Source: Rebecca billardiae RCC1528
Lineage: Eukaryota > Haptophyta
Length of the DNA stretch: 64,000 bases
Assembly (NCBI GenBank): GCA_965240325.2
Contig: OZ251226.1
Coordinates: forward strand, 496,001 to 560,000
Direction of reading: 5' to 3'
Shown here: positions 41,706 through 53,420 of the stretch, in pieces
Position numbering within the stretch: the stretch's first letter is position 1
Layout: each line of letters starts with the position of its first letter
The notes under the pieces: model-generated
Database searches by the model: none
The model's input: only the letters and a program-made list of their open reading frames with translations
Told to the model about the DNA's origin: nothing
Made by a program: the position numbers and the translations under genes

Positions 41706-44700
41706 GTGCTGCACGCCGCACGCGATGCGCACGAGCTCGGCGACGTTCCCGTGCAGCAGCGCGTGCGGCACGACGAGCTGCCCGTCCGCGTGGCTCAGCG
41801 CGTACACGCCGGGCAGCCCGGCCTCATCCAGACAGCGCGCGAGCACGCACCGCCACTGCGCGCGCGCGCCCTCGCCCGCGCCGCGCGCGGCGAGCGCGGC
41901 CGAGACGGCGTCGCAGAGCGAGGGGCGGATGAAGAGGAGGCGCGCGCGCTCGTCGCGCCCGCCCGGCGGCGGGGGCTCGCCCACGCCCGGCGGCGCGCCG
42001 TCCGCCTCGAGCTCGAGCGCCCCCGCGTGATGCAGCGTGTGCAGGCGCGCGCGCGCCACCGCGCGCTGCGCGCCCGCAAACGCACGCGCGCGGCGCGCGA
42101 GGCCGCGCGCCGCGCGCGCGCCGAGTAGGAGAGAGAGGGCGACGATGGCGGCGAAGACGGCGATCGGGGCGGGCGAGAGCGGCGCCTCCGCGTGCCCGCG
42201 CACCGGCGCGCCGGACTCCTGCGCGCCCGCCGCCGACAGCTCGGGCTCGCCCCAGCCCCACGGAAACGGCGCGCCGCCGCCGCCGCCGCCGCCGCCGGCC
42301 GGCGCGGGCAGCGGCCCAAATGCGGCGCGCAGCGTGCGCGCGTCGGCGACGATGATGCCGTCGACCCACACGAAGAGCGGCCAGAGCACCGACGCGTCCT
42401 CCAGCCGCGCGCGCCGGCCCAGATCCTCCGGCTCCATCCGCGCCTGCTCGAGCGCCGCGCCCACGAGATCTGAGAGCATCAGCAGCAGCAGCGGCGCCCA
42501 GCACACACACAGCAGCAGCACGCGGCGCAGTGCGCCGTGCGCGCTCAGCCGCGCCGGGCCGTCGGACGCGCCGCCGCGCTCCGGGCCGCCCCGCTCGGGC
42601 TCCGCCGACTCGGGGTCGATCACCGAGCGCCGCCTGCGGCCGGTGAGCACCAGCGCCGCCTCCGACGCGGCGGGCGGGTCGAACGCCACGCGCTGCGTGC
42701 GGTAGGGCGCGCAGCTCGCCGCGCGCGCCCACGCGACGCGCGCGCCGCCGCCGACCCGCGCCCTCGTGTCGGCGCGCGCGGCCGCCGGCGCCGCGGCGGA
42801 GTGCGCGCGGTCGGCGTCGGCGGCGGCCGCGCTCGCGCCGGGCGCGGCGCCGCCCGCCTCGGCGCGCGGCACCTGCAGGAGCGCGACACTCTGTCGGTAC
42901 GACGCGCCGCGCGCCACAACCCCGCGCCGCTCCAGCACGCGTCGCAACGCGTGCCCGGCAGCGACCGGCTCGCGCGCGGCCCGCGCCCGCGCCGTGCGCG
43001 CCGCCTCGGCCGACGGCGCGAGCTCGCGCTCGGGCGGAGCCGCCGCGGGCTCGTCCGCGTCGCGCGCGCGGCGCAGCGGCGCGGCCAGCAGCACGAGCAC
43101 CCGCGCGCGCCAGTGCCGCGCCGGGTCGCGCCGCGCGCCCGGCCCCGCGCCCAGCCGCTCGGCGAGCGCGCTCGGCAGCTGCTGCGTGGCCGCGTCGGCT
43201 GGCGCCGGGCCGTAGTCGGCCTCGCCGCGCGCGGCGGCGGCGGCGGCGCGCGCGGCGCTCGGCGCGTGGCGCGCGGCGGCGCGCGCGGCCGCGGCGGCGC
43301 CCGGCGCGCTGCGCAGCGCGGCCCCCATCCCCACGCACCAGCAGCGGCCGGCGTGCGCGCGCGTCGGCGGGCGCGCAAGCAGCAGCAGCCCTCGGCTGTC
43401 GCGCAGGACGCAGAGCTCCGACGCGCCGGCGGCGGGCTCGCCGCCCTCCCCGGCCGGCTCCTCGCGCGCGCGCGCGCACCAGAGGGCCTCGCCGCGCATC
43501 CGCGCGCCTGCGGTGCCAAAAATCGCGTCGGGCGCGCACGCGTGCCACGCGCGCGCCGCCGCCGCCGCGCGCGCGCCGCCGCCGCGCCCGCCCGCTGGCG
43601 GCGGCGGCGGCGCGGCGGCGGCGCACTCGGCGCGCGCGCGCATCGACCCAGCGAGCTCGATCTCGTGCAGTAACGACCCTTCCACCCACTGCTGCGGCGG
43701 CCGCTGCTGCTGCTGTGGCCGCGGGGACCCGCCAGCCGCCGCAGAGACTGGCGTGCCGGCGCCACCCGCCGCGGCCTCGCCGCCATCTCCGCCGCCCCTC
43801 GGCGCGGGTAATGAGGGTATTTCCATGCCGCCGTCCGAGCAGAGCAGAGCGCTCAGCCTCAGGCCCCCCGCCTCGAGCGCCGCCGCGGAGTCGTGCCCGC
43901 CGCCGGTCGGCGAGGCCGCGCGGCCGCCGCCCCCGCCGAGATCGCCCCAGCCGTCGCCGGCAACATCGACACCGTCGTCGTCGTCGTCGTCGTCGTCGTC
44001 TTCGCTGTGAGCGGGCGGCGCGCTGGCGGCGGCGGAGCGGCGGGGACGGCTCTTGCGAGCGCGCCGCGCGATCACAATGACGGCCAGCTCGACAGGGCGC
44101 GCGCCGCCGTGCGCCTCGCCGTCCTCCGAGTACGCAAGCGTGCACGCCCACACGCGCCGCCGCGCCAGCGCCCCATCGCCCGCTTCGCCGTGCGCGTCCA
44201 GCAGCGCGCGGAGCGCCTCGAGCGCCAGTTCTGCCGGGGCGGCGCGCACGGCGGGCGGCGGCGGCGCCAGCCAGCTCGGGCTGGCCAGCACGTGCGCGTA
44301 GCGCACCACCGGCCGCGCGCCGCCGCTCGGCAGGTGCTGCGGCGCCGTGCGCACGTAGTAGGACGGCGCCCGCTCGGCGGCGGGGACGACCGGGGACGGC
44401 GCAGTCCGATCGGGCTGCGAGCGAGTTGGCGGCTGCGGCGGCGGCGCGGGCCGCGGCGGGCTGGGCGGCGGCGGCAGCGGGCTCGCGAGCGGCGGCGGCG
44501 GCGGCCGCCTGGGCGACAGCTGCGCCACCCACGCGCCGCCCACCCACGGCGCGAGGTAGAAATCGGAGCCGCCGTCCAGCACCACCTCGTCCACGTCCTC
44601 GTCCAGCGCACCAAACGGCGGCACCGGCAGCAGCAGGCAGCCCAGAACAAACCACGCGCCGAGCAGCAGCGCAAGCAGCCACAGCAGCAGCACGACGAGG

Positions 44701-44859
44701 ATGCGCCAGCACTCGAAGTCGAAGCCGTGCTCGCACACGCGCCCGCCCGGCTGGAGCGCGTCGATCAGGCTCGGGATGGGCGGCGAGGGCGGCGAGGGCG
44801 GCGGCGGTGGGCTCGGCGGCGGCGCGGGCGGCGGCGGCGGCGCGGATGGCAGCGGCGGC

Positions 44860-44900
<41 letters not shown>

Positions 44901-47900
44901 GCCGGGCGGCGGGCTCGGCGGCGGCGAGGGCGGCGGCGGGCTGGGCGGCGGGCTGGGCGGCGGGCCGGGCGGCGGGCTGGGCGGCGGGCTCGGCGGCGGC
45001 GGCGAGGGTGGCGGCGAGGGCGGCGGCGAGGGCGGAGGCGCGGGTGGCGGCGAAGGCGGCGGGCTCGGCGGCGGCACGGGCGGCGGCGAGGGCGGCGGCG
45101 AGGGCGGCGGCGAGGGCGGTGGCGGGCTCGGCGGCGGGCTCGGCGGCGGCGAGGGTGGCGGCGGGCTGGGCGGCGGGCTGGGCGGCGGGCTGGGCGGCGG
45201 CGAAGGCGGCAGGCCGGGCGGCGGGCTGGGCGGCGGCAGGGGCGGCGGCGGGCTGGGCGGCGGCGAGGGCGGCGGCGCCGGCGGCGGGCCCGGCGGCGGG
45301 CTCGGCGGCGGGCTCGGCGGCGGGCCCGGCGGCGGGCCCGGCGGCGGGCTCGGCGGCGGGCCCGGCAGCAGCGTCTCGCTCGCGTTCACGCACGCGAACG
45401 GCGTGAACCCCGCGCCGCCAAAGTCGCGGTGCGGCCTCGTGCTGAGCGAGTAGAACGTCGAGCGCCCCTGCACGTACGTGCGCCCGTCGTCGCCGCCGAT
45501 CGGCTGCCCGTCCGACGCGCGCAGACGCTCGATGGCGAACGCGAGACAGAGCACGGCGCCCGGCGGCCAGCCGGCCGCCGCTCGCGGCGAGAGGCCGAGC
45601 ACAAAGCTCTCCGTGCCGGGCACGTGCTCGGCCGCCCCCGCCACGCGGCCCGAGCCCGGCGTCGGCTCGAAGTGCCCGTCCCCGGCCGCGCCGCGCGCCC
45701 CCGGGCCGAACCGTAGCTCAGCCTCGCCCAGCCCCGCCACGCTCACCTCGACGAGCACGCGCGCGACCGCGGCGAGCTCTGCGCCGAGCAGCGGCTCCAC
45801 CGCGCCGTTGTCGGCCTTGGTGAAGGAGGAGAGGGTGACGGTGAGGGTGGCGCTGGCGTTGGTGCCGGCCTCGAGCCCCGCGCCCGGCGCGAGCGTCACG
45901 TTCTCCACAAAGTGCTGCGCGGGTACGGCGGACGCCGCAAAGTACGTCATGAACGTTGAGCCCGCCTGCACCGAGCTCGCAACCGCGGGCACCATCCGCG
46001 CCTGCCAGTCGGGCCAGCCGCCGTCGTCGCCGCGCAGCCACAGCCGGAGCGGGTCGAGTTGCCACCGGTCCCACGCGCAGAACAGCGACGGGTCGAACGC
46101 GGCGTACTCCGCGCTATCGCCGAGGCTGCCCCCGCCCTGCGCGTACGACGCAAGCAACAGGAGCAGGAAGGCGTCCAGCCCGTCCACGCGGCAGTCTCCC
46201 GGCAGGTGCGCCGCGCCGTCCAAGGCCTCGTCCCAGCGGCCGAGGTCGCCGCGGAGGCGCGCGGCGCAGCTGAAGCCGCTGCCGTCGCACAGGCTGCGGT
46301 CGGCCTGCAGCCGGCGCGCGCGCGCGCCGAGCGCGCCGCCGCGCCGCCAGCCGCTCGGCACCACGGCTGTCGCAAAGACATCGCGCTCGCCGCCGCCGCC
46401 GCCTGCGCCGAGCTCGAGCGGCCGCTGCTGCAGGCCGCGCCGCTGCCGAGCCGAGCCGTCCGCGAGCACCACCATGCACCCGGCGCCCGCGACGGCGCCC
46501 ACCTCGGTCACCGTCGTCTGCCCGACGATGATCATCGCCGAGATGTGCGCCGAGATCTGTGTGACGGTGCCGGGCGGCACGCCGTCGCGCACGCGCAGCC
46601 GCACCGACACCACGGGCAGCGCGCCGCCCACGTCCGTCGCGGTGAGGGAGGAGCCGACGAGCGCGATGGGCGCGAGGTCGACGACGCACTCGATGGTGTA
46701 CGATAGATGCGAGACGCAGTACGCACGGTCCGCCTCGAGCACCGCCGGGTCGAAGTCGATCCGCCCGTTGAAGCTCGCGAGTGCGCCGCCGTTGGTGTTG
46801 GCGCGCAGCTGCACGAGCAGCTCCGCGCCGGGCGCGGTCGGCGCAAACTGCAGCCCGCTCGGCGAGCCCAGGTCGACGTCGAAGGGCGCGGGGTCGAGGT
46901 TGGGCGCGAGGGAGAGCGTCGGCGCCGGCTCGAGCGCGCCGCCGCACGACGGCTGCACGCGCACCTCGTGCCGCTCGCAGTCGTTGTCCTCGAGCATGAG
47001 CACGCCGTCCGACGCGCCGACCGCGAGCGCGGCCGCGCCCGCGCCGCCGCCGCCGCCGTCCTCGAGCGCAAAGCTGAGCATCCCGAGCAGCTCGGGCCAC
47101 GAGGAGAGCGCGAGGGGCAGGATGTCGCACAGCCGCGTGCCGTCGTCAAAGCTCGCGCCGACCGGCAGCGGGAACGCCGTGCTCGAGCCCGCCACCCCGC
47201 GCAGCGTGCGCGACGCGACCACGACGCCGAGCGCGTTGCCCAGGAAGAGAGAGCTGATCTGGGCGGCATCGTCTGAGACGGTCGCGTTGAGGAACGCCGT
47301 GACGCCCGCCGCGAGCCACTCGGCGGAGAGGGTCGTGCTGCCGGGCGCGGCGGTGAGCAGCACGCCGTCGGCGGCGCGCACCGTCGCCACGCCCTCCGCG
47401 CTCGAGCCGAACGCCAGCGCCGACGCGCCGACGCTCCACGAGCGCACGGCGGGCGGCGCGGCGTGCACGTCAAAGTGCAGCTGCGCGCGCTGGAAGGCAG
47501 CGGCTGTGCACGCGATGCGCCGGAGCGGCGTCGCGTCGGCCGTGCGGCCGGGCGCGTAGCCGACGCACGGCGCCGTCGGGTACGGCGTGCGGTACAGCTC
47601 GGCGCGCTCGAAGTAGAGCAGCGGCACGCGCACCTCCGCAGGCAGCGGGCACATCGGCAGCCGCAGCTCCACGACCACCTCCGCGCAGCCCGCGGCCGCG
47701 CGCACCGACAGCACCCACGGCGCCGAGTCGGCGGCGCGCGAGAGCCGCGCGCACGCCGCAGACGGCGCGTCGGCGAGGCTCGCGTTGAGCCGCGCGTCGA
47801 GCGAGTAGTCGATGCTCTGCCCGTCGTCGTACGCCAGCCGCAGCTCGAGCTCCGTCGAGCTGGGCACGCCGACGGGCGCAAAGGCGAGCGGGTTGGCCGG

Positions 47901-50900
47901 GGGCGTGAGCGGCGCGCTCGCCGCGCCACCGAGCGGCGGGCAGAGCGGCGTGGGCAGCACGAGCCGCACCGCGCCGCGGCCCACGGCGACGGGCTCTGGG
48001 CGCACGTGCGCGCACGGCTGCCACACCCCCTCGAGCGCGTCCCCGCAGAACGCCGCCGCCGCCTCGGTCACCGTCGCGCGCCACGCGCCGTCCGCCACAT
48101 GCAGATTCAGATCGAGGCCGCCGACCAGAGCGCGCACGCTCACCTCGGCCGCGGGCACGGCCGCGAGCTGCGCGTCGGAGAAGTTGGCGAAGACGAAGAC
48201 GTACGCCTGGTCGCCCCACGTGTCGAGCGTCTGCTCGAGCGCCGCGCCCACCTGCACGCCCGCCGACCCCGGCGCGAGCCCGACCGTGCCCGCGCTGCGC
48301 GAGATCGCCGCGCCGGTGAGCGCGACCACGTGCAGCTGACGGACGGTCACGTTGGCGCGCGTCACGGAGACGGGCGCGGAGACGTCGGTGCCGACGATCC
48401 GGACGCGGGTCTCGCCCGGGCGCACGCCGCGCGCGAGCGGCACGCCCTCCGTGCCGCCGTGCGCCGCGATCACCACGACCACGCCCTCGTCGTCCGAGCC
48501 CAACGCCACCTCCGAGCTCACGTCCACATCCGACACGGTGGGCAGGCCCGCGCCGCCGAGCGCGACGCTCGCGTAGAGCTCCGACTGTTGGTACGCGTCT
48601 GCCTGGCAGTCGTCCGGCCTGCGCAGCGCCGGGATCGCGTCGAGCTCGGCGTCGGCGAGGCGCAGCTCCGCCGTGAGCACCGCCCACACGCGCACGGGCA
48701 CCTGCGCCACGAGCTCGCCGCTGCCGAGCTCGCGCACGCTCACGCGCACGGCCGCAGCGCCCGCCGTCTGCGCTGCGCCGGCCGTCAGCGCGTCGCACGA
48801 GGCGACGGCGAGCGTGGTGGCGGCGGCGGCGCCGTCCGCCAGCTCGCACGTGAAGACGACCCCGAGGCTCGTGCTGCACCCCGCGTCGCTCGCCTGCGTG
48901 GAGAGCGCGCACACGCTCAGCGCCGAGCTCGCGCCCCCGCCGCTCGGCGAGATCCGCGCGAGATTGACAAGCACGGGAGCGCTTGCCGTGGCGAGCGCGC
49001 CCGCGAGCGCTGCGTGCTCGACCACGAGCGCCCCGGAGGGGTTGGCGCCGTCGCGCCAGTCGAGGACGGTGACGGGCACGACGCCCTGCGGGCCGATCGG
49101 GCTGGCGGCGGTGGAGCGCATCCCCGAGTGCGTGCAGTTGAGCACCGCGCCGTGCGCGCCCGCGCGCGCGCCCGCCGGCACGCGCAGCGCTACGCTCAAC
49201 ACGGGCAGCCAGTCGCCGACTGCGTCGAACGCGTCCCGCCCGGCTCGGTAGTTGTTGGGCAGCACGGTGATGGAGCCCTCGCCGTCGGGGAAGTACACGA
49301 GCGCGAAGAGCTCGGAGGCGATGCTGTCGCTCAGCGTGCCGCTGCGCGGCTCAAGCGCCGACAGGTCGATGTGGAGCTCCAGAATCCAGCTGAAAGCGGG
49401 GCGGCGCGCGGGAGGCGCGCGGGAGGCGAGGGCGAGAGCGCGGACGAGGCGCGACGGGGCGCCGGGAAGGGCGCGGCGTCGATGGGACCGTGTGAGCAGC
49501 GGAGGGCGGGCGAGGTGCCGCCGGGGCTCGCGGCACGTGCCAGCACGCGCGGTGCCGCGCGCGCGCGCGGCCGCTCACGTGAACAAAAACGCGCCGCCTG
49601 TGTGCGCGTACACGACGACGTCCACGTCGTCGCCCGGGAAGCGCGGCGACGCGGTCATCTGGATGCGCATGTTCGGGCTCGTGAGCAGCGGGTGCACCGG
49701 CGCCTTCGCCACCGCCACCGAGAACGGGCCGGCGGACGCGACGGCCGCGCCGCCGCCGTACGACGCTTGGACGGTTGCGCTCGCCAGCCTCGCCTCGGCG
49801 GCTGAGAACCAACCGGCGGGCAGCGCGGCGGTGCACTCGGCGATGCCGTCGAAGGCGCCCGGCGCCGTGCAGCTCGCGCTCAGCGCGGACACGCCGCCCC
49901 CGTCCAGCTCGAGCTCGAGCGCCACCGCCAGTCCGGTGCGCTCCACGAAAGTCCGGCCGGCGTCGTCGCGCAGCTGCACGGCGAGCGCCACCGTGCTCCG
50001 GTCCAGGTGAACGGTGCCGGTGCGCACGATGGCGGTGATCGAGGCGACGGCTCGGTACGCCGCGGAGAAGCTCGCGAGGCGGGTCGAGCCGGGCTCCGCG
50101 CCCAGCCGCACGCCGTGCACCGACGCGTACACGCGCGTCGTCCGCGCGCTCGGCAGCGTGCCCATCGCGGCGCCGTAGCCTCGCGCCTGCTCTGCCTCCC
50201 CCGCGCCGCGCGCGCTGCCGCGCACTGGCCGCGCGGGCGAGCTGGCGTCGTGCTCGAAGCGCACGCGCGCGCCGTCGACGCAGGGAGTGGCGTCGTCGGC
50301 GCAGCACGCCGCGAGCTGCGGCGGGCTCGGCGGCGGGCTCGGCGGCGAGGGCGGCGGCGAGGGCGGCGGCGAGCTCGGTGGCGGGCTCGGCGGCGGGGAC
50401 GGCGGCGGGGACGGCGGCGCGCTCGGCGGGCTCGGCGGCAGCGGCGGGCTCGGCGGCGAGGGCGGCGGCAGGAAGCACGCGGGCGCGTCGACGAACGACG
50501 CGTTGCACGCCGCGCTCCCGTTCGTCGCGCCCGCCGAGAACCCGATCAGCGGCTGCCCCAGCGACAGGTCGACATGAGCATCCAAGTTGCCAAACGCGAA
50601 GTCAAAGGCGCCCGCCGGCCGAGCGTCGCCCGCGCCGCCGTCGCGCAGCACGAGCTCGAGCGCGAAGGTGGAGCCGCAGGTGCGGCCGTCGGGCGCGCAC
50701 GCGGCGACGCACTCGTCGTAGTGGAACAGGCACTGGTGGTCCATCACGCGCTCCCACAGGACCAGCACGCTGCCCGCGCCCGACGTGCCGTTCAGCCCGC
50801 TCGCGTACACGTTGTTGTTGAAGCGCGTCGAGTCGACAAAGCCCCACGTGGGCCCGACGAGCGCGAAGTGCCACAGCGGCGCGAGGATGGGCCGCGCGTC

Positions 50901-51554
50901 GAACTCGGCGAGGTCGGGCGTGCGCGCCGTGAGCACCGCGCCCGCGCCCTCCCCCGCGCGGAGCAGCTGCACGAAGCCGCTGCTCGACACCTGCACGTGC
51001 GAGTACGACACGCCCAGGAACGGGAACGGCGACGGGAGCGCGAAGACGTCGGTGGGCACCTCGAGGTCGCCGTCGTTCATCTCGAGCTCGAGCAAGCCGC
51101 TCAGCGTGCACGCGCCCGGCGCGAACGACACGTTCGCCCCCTCGCGCGCGAGCGTCGTGAGCATGCCAGCGCGCGTGTCGCACGGCGCGCTCGGCTCAAG
51201 TGGGTACTGGCAGTAGGAGTAGCCGCCCGGCGCGCCCGGCAGCTCCGGCTGCGCGGGGCCGTGCGGCAAGAAGCGAATCACGGTGTTGTCCAGCGACTCG
51301 ACCATCGTCCAGTTGCCCGCGGGTGGTGCGCCGCACTCGTCGGGCGCGCGTAGCGCGCTGTTCACACCGCTCGTGCTTGTATGCGGCTGCCTCGCATACT
51401 CGAGCTCGCAGAGGCTCGCGGCGTCCTCGTAGACGGTGGGGTGCGTCGGATCGGCGTTGCACGACGTCGTCGTGATCAGCCGCCGGCGCGCCAACGCGTC
51501 GCGCCCGCCCGCGCTCTGCGCGAGGAGCACGCACGTCGCGAGCGCGCGCAGCAT
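34448..51554 (-). CDS. 5,580-aa membrane protein: NIDO/cohesin/Ig-like ectodomain, polyproline stalk, multiple TM segments, coiled-coil tail
   Basis: Three exons, 51554-49579, 49389-36145 and 35969-34448, with both introns phase 2 (donors GTGAGC and GTGCGC). The ATG 51554 starts a signal peptide (MLRALATCVLLAQSAGG). The ectodomain has a NIDO-like part (~175-380, FPFLGVSYSHVQVSSSGFVQ), a first SPPP tract, then cohesin-like strands across the first splice (DVDVVVYAHTGGAFLFTWIL) and Ig-like BIG segments (TRVRIVGTDVSAPVSVTRAN) that recall TMEM132. A second cohesin-like domain (LVQLRANTNGGALASFNGRI) and a dockerin-like GDCRVDGLDAF follow. A ~190-residue SPPP/GPPP stalk (~2000-2190) leads to a membrane helix (~2225-2245). 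Then come a low-complexity region, about six further hydrophobic segments (~2945-3530), possibly two more near ~4330-4390, coiled coil (~4860-5035), another coil with 28-residue repeats and an acidic tail. Function is unknown; adhesion or surface-matrix anchoring is inferred. Extra introns inside the 13-kb exon are possible. Confidence 0.75.
34828..35163 (-). repeat. Four tandem 84-bp repeats encoding a 28-residue coiled-coil unit
   Basis: On the + strand CTTGCCGCAGCTGCTCGATG recurs at 34828, 34912, 34996 and 35080, exactly 84 bp apart. The encoded unit is rich in Gln, Ala, Arg and Glu (AAIEQLRQ-x-RERDAQQLAE) and is four heptads long, so unit loss or gain keeps both frame and heptad phase. 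Confidence 0.88.
44797..45366 (-). repeat. Polyproline SPPP/GPPP/APPP tract of the giant protein
   Basis: About 190 codons of (S/G/A/L)-P-P-P repeats, of the kind that forms stiff hydroxyproline-rich rods in pherophorins and extensins. The tract sits between the ectodomain and the first membrane helix. A shorter tract of the same type is encoded at 50306-50470. Confidence 0.92.
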
Positions 51555-51700
51555 GGCCAGGCCGATTGACGGCGCGGTCAAAGTGGCTGTTACGAGTTCA
51601 GAGTACTGCGTACCAGTACGGAGTACGGACGTACGGTACGACTCGGTACGGGAGCGTGTAACTGTACAGTATGGTACTACTGCATTGTGAGAAAACCGCA
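51555..51700 (-). promoter_or_regulatory. GTAC-rich upstream region of the giant membrane-protein gene
   Basis: Nine GTAC tetramers fall between 51601 and 51677, 50-125 bp upstream of the assigned ATG. GTAC is the core bound by SBP-domain factors such as Chlamydomonas CRR1. The cluster could be such a site or a degenerate tandem repeat. An ORF frame continues through it but begins without a convincing start, so I treat it as 5' flank. Confidence 0.4.
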
Positions 51701-51743
51701 TGCTCGATGATGCCCTAACAGACAGCTGCTGCTGCCGCTCTCA

Positions 51744-52733
51744 TCACGGAGCAAGTGGCGGGTGCGAGTCGAAGAACTCGTACAGCTCCATCCCCGGGCG
51801 AGCGGCGACTGCGTACACCACCGGGCGCGCCGCGCTCGTCAGTGCCGTCAAGTGCCCGTGCGCTGCGGGCGACGGCGCCGTCACACCTGTTGGCGCGTGC
51901 TCAGCTCCGAGCCTGAGACCATCCGCAGCATCCACTTCCTCCACGCCGCCGCCCAGGGCGCGGGCGGCCGCAAGCTCGGTCGCGTGGTGCACGTCGCCGC
52001 GGTGCACGGCACGGAAGTCGAACAGCAGGAGCGAGCCACGCCCCATCGTGGCGCGCAGGACGTGCGCCTCCGTACCCGCGGCGGGCGCGCCTCCCCCACG
52101 GAGCGCGTTGAGCTCGTCGGCGCGCCGCTGCGCGGCCTCGATTGGCCAAGCGTGCGAACCCGCCACAACGCAGGTGGGCCCGTTGTTGTCGGTCACGTCG
52201 ACGAGCGGGCAGAAGACGTTGACGCACCCCGCTTGCGTGCCATCTGTGTGAAAGCCCTGCGCGCAGCCCCCGGGCAGACTCGCCACGAGGCCCGCCATGT
52301 GCGTGCGCCCCGCGCCGTCGCCCAAGAGCCCCGAGGCTGCAAGCACCTGCGCGCTCCACCGCCTCATCTGCGCGAGGAGGTCAGCACATGGAGGGCCGCT
52401 CGTGCGGTAGTCGAGCCTGACGTCGTAGCGGCGCCCGCCAGTCGAGCGGCTGCAGATAGCCGAGGCCAAGAAGCGGTCGTGCAGCACGTCGACGCCGGCG
52501 AGATGCCGCTCGACCCGACCAAGCAGCTGCGCGAGCTCGGCCGCCGCCCAGCCGCGGACGCGCTCGCACAAAGCCGCATCGACCATGGGCGCGTCGAGCA
52601 GCACGCAGCCAATCTGTGCCAGCGCGGTTGCCGCACGATGGAGCGTGCTCTCGTGCAGCTCCCCAGCATCGAGCTCCTCCGGCGTCGGGCACACGCGCCA
52701 TGCGGACGTCGCGTCATCGGTGCCGGCAGCCAT
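51744..52733 (-). CDS. Phytanoyl-CoA dioxygenase (PhyH)-like Fe(II)/2-oxoglutarate oxygenase
   Basis: From the ATG at 52733 (good AGCATGGCT context; the longer frame starts only at a TTG) the protein has 329 residues. It carries the 2-His-1-carboxylate iron site: H-T-D in GFHTDGTQ (His162/Asp164 from this start) and the distal His in RAVHRGD (His244), followed by an Arg in AARPVVY (about 303) that would bind 2-oxoglutarate. Between them VNVFCPLVDVTDNNGPTCVVAGSH is the typical PhyH core with the NGP and GSH turns. Such enzymes hydroxylate varied small molecules; the substrate here is unknown. It lies 189 bp upstream of the giant membrane-protein gene on the same strand. No peroxisomal signal of the SKL type is visible. 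Confidence 0.85.
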   Translation of the reverse strand: MAAGTDDATSAWRVCPTPEELDAGELHESTLHRAATALAQIGCVLLDAPMVDAALCERVRGWAAAELAQLLGRVERHLAGVDVLHDRFLASAICSRSTGGRRYDVRLDYRTSGPPCADLLAQMRRWSAQVLAASGLLGDGAGRTHMAGLVASLPGGCAQGFHTDGTQAGCVNVFCPLVDVTDNNGPTCVVAGSHAWPIEAAQRRADELNALRGGGAPAAGTEAHVLRATMGRGSLLLFDFRAVHRGDVHHATELAAARALGGGVEEVDAADGLRLGAEHAPTGVTAPSPAAHGHLTALTSAARPVVYAVAARPGMELYEFFDSHPPLAP

Positions 52734-53420
52734 GCTGGCTGGCGAGCGGCGCCAATCCTGCGCGCGCAAAACACGAGGACACAAAACCGTTGGAACTTTC
52801 GTGACGGACCACGTGATACGGCCGTGGCCCGCGCGCAGTGCACGTAACTAACTACTACTACTGATGAACACTACTATCTATCTACGTCTTGCCACCGTTG
52901 CGTCGAGGCGGCATCAGTGTCACGCCTCGCCGGGTGGCCGGCGGGGCGCCGCCGGCCGACGTGGACCCGGTTGGATGGGTGATGGCATGACGATGATGAT
53001 GATACATGATCCTGCTGGGCCTGGCATCATGTCGCCGTCTCATGAGCTGACTGACTGACTGTCGTGCACACAGCCACAGACGCTGCCAGAGGTTAACGTG
53101 TTGCGGGGAAGGCGTCACCTGGCGAGCAGATGCGCTGTGTGGCATAGAGGCCCCGCGTAGCACGCTGCTGCCGGTGGGCTTCGGCATCAGCAGATGCACA
53201 ATATGCTGCACGCACGAACTCGGCAGCGTAAAAGTGGTGGTGAGCGCGTTGTCGCCACGGCCGCTGCACGGGCTGCCGCCACGTCCACCACTCCCAGCTG
53301 CGCGCGGCGGCGGATGCAGGAGGGGCGGCGGTCGCAGCGGCGCGAGCCTGGCTGCGCCAGGCCGTGCGGCGTCGATGCCGACGACAGCGCGGTGGACGGC
53401 GACGCATGGAGAACGAGTGC
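52734..53420. other. Intergenic region between cytochrome b5 and PhyH-like genes
   Basis: Contains the PhyH promoter and the cytochrome b5 3' region. Short simple repeats occur (CTATCTATC near 52875, ATGATGATGATGATAC near 52993). ORFs here are Arg/Ala-rich, overlapping and unconvincing. Confidence 0.4.

Noticed and set aside
52734-52784. Longer start for the PhyH-like protein
   Set aside because: The upstream end of the frame begins at TTG, not ATG; the first real ATG is at 52733.
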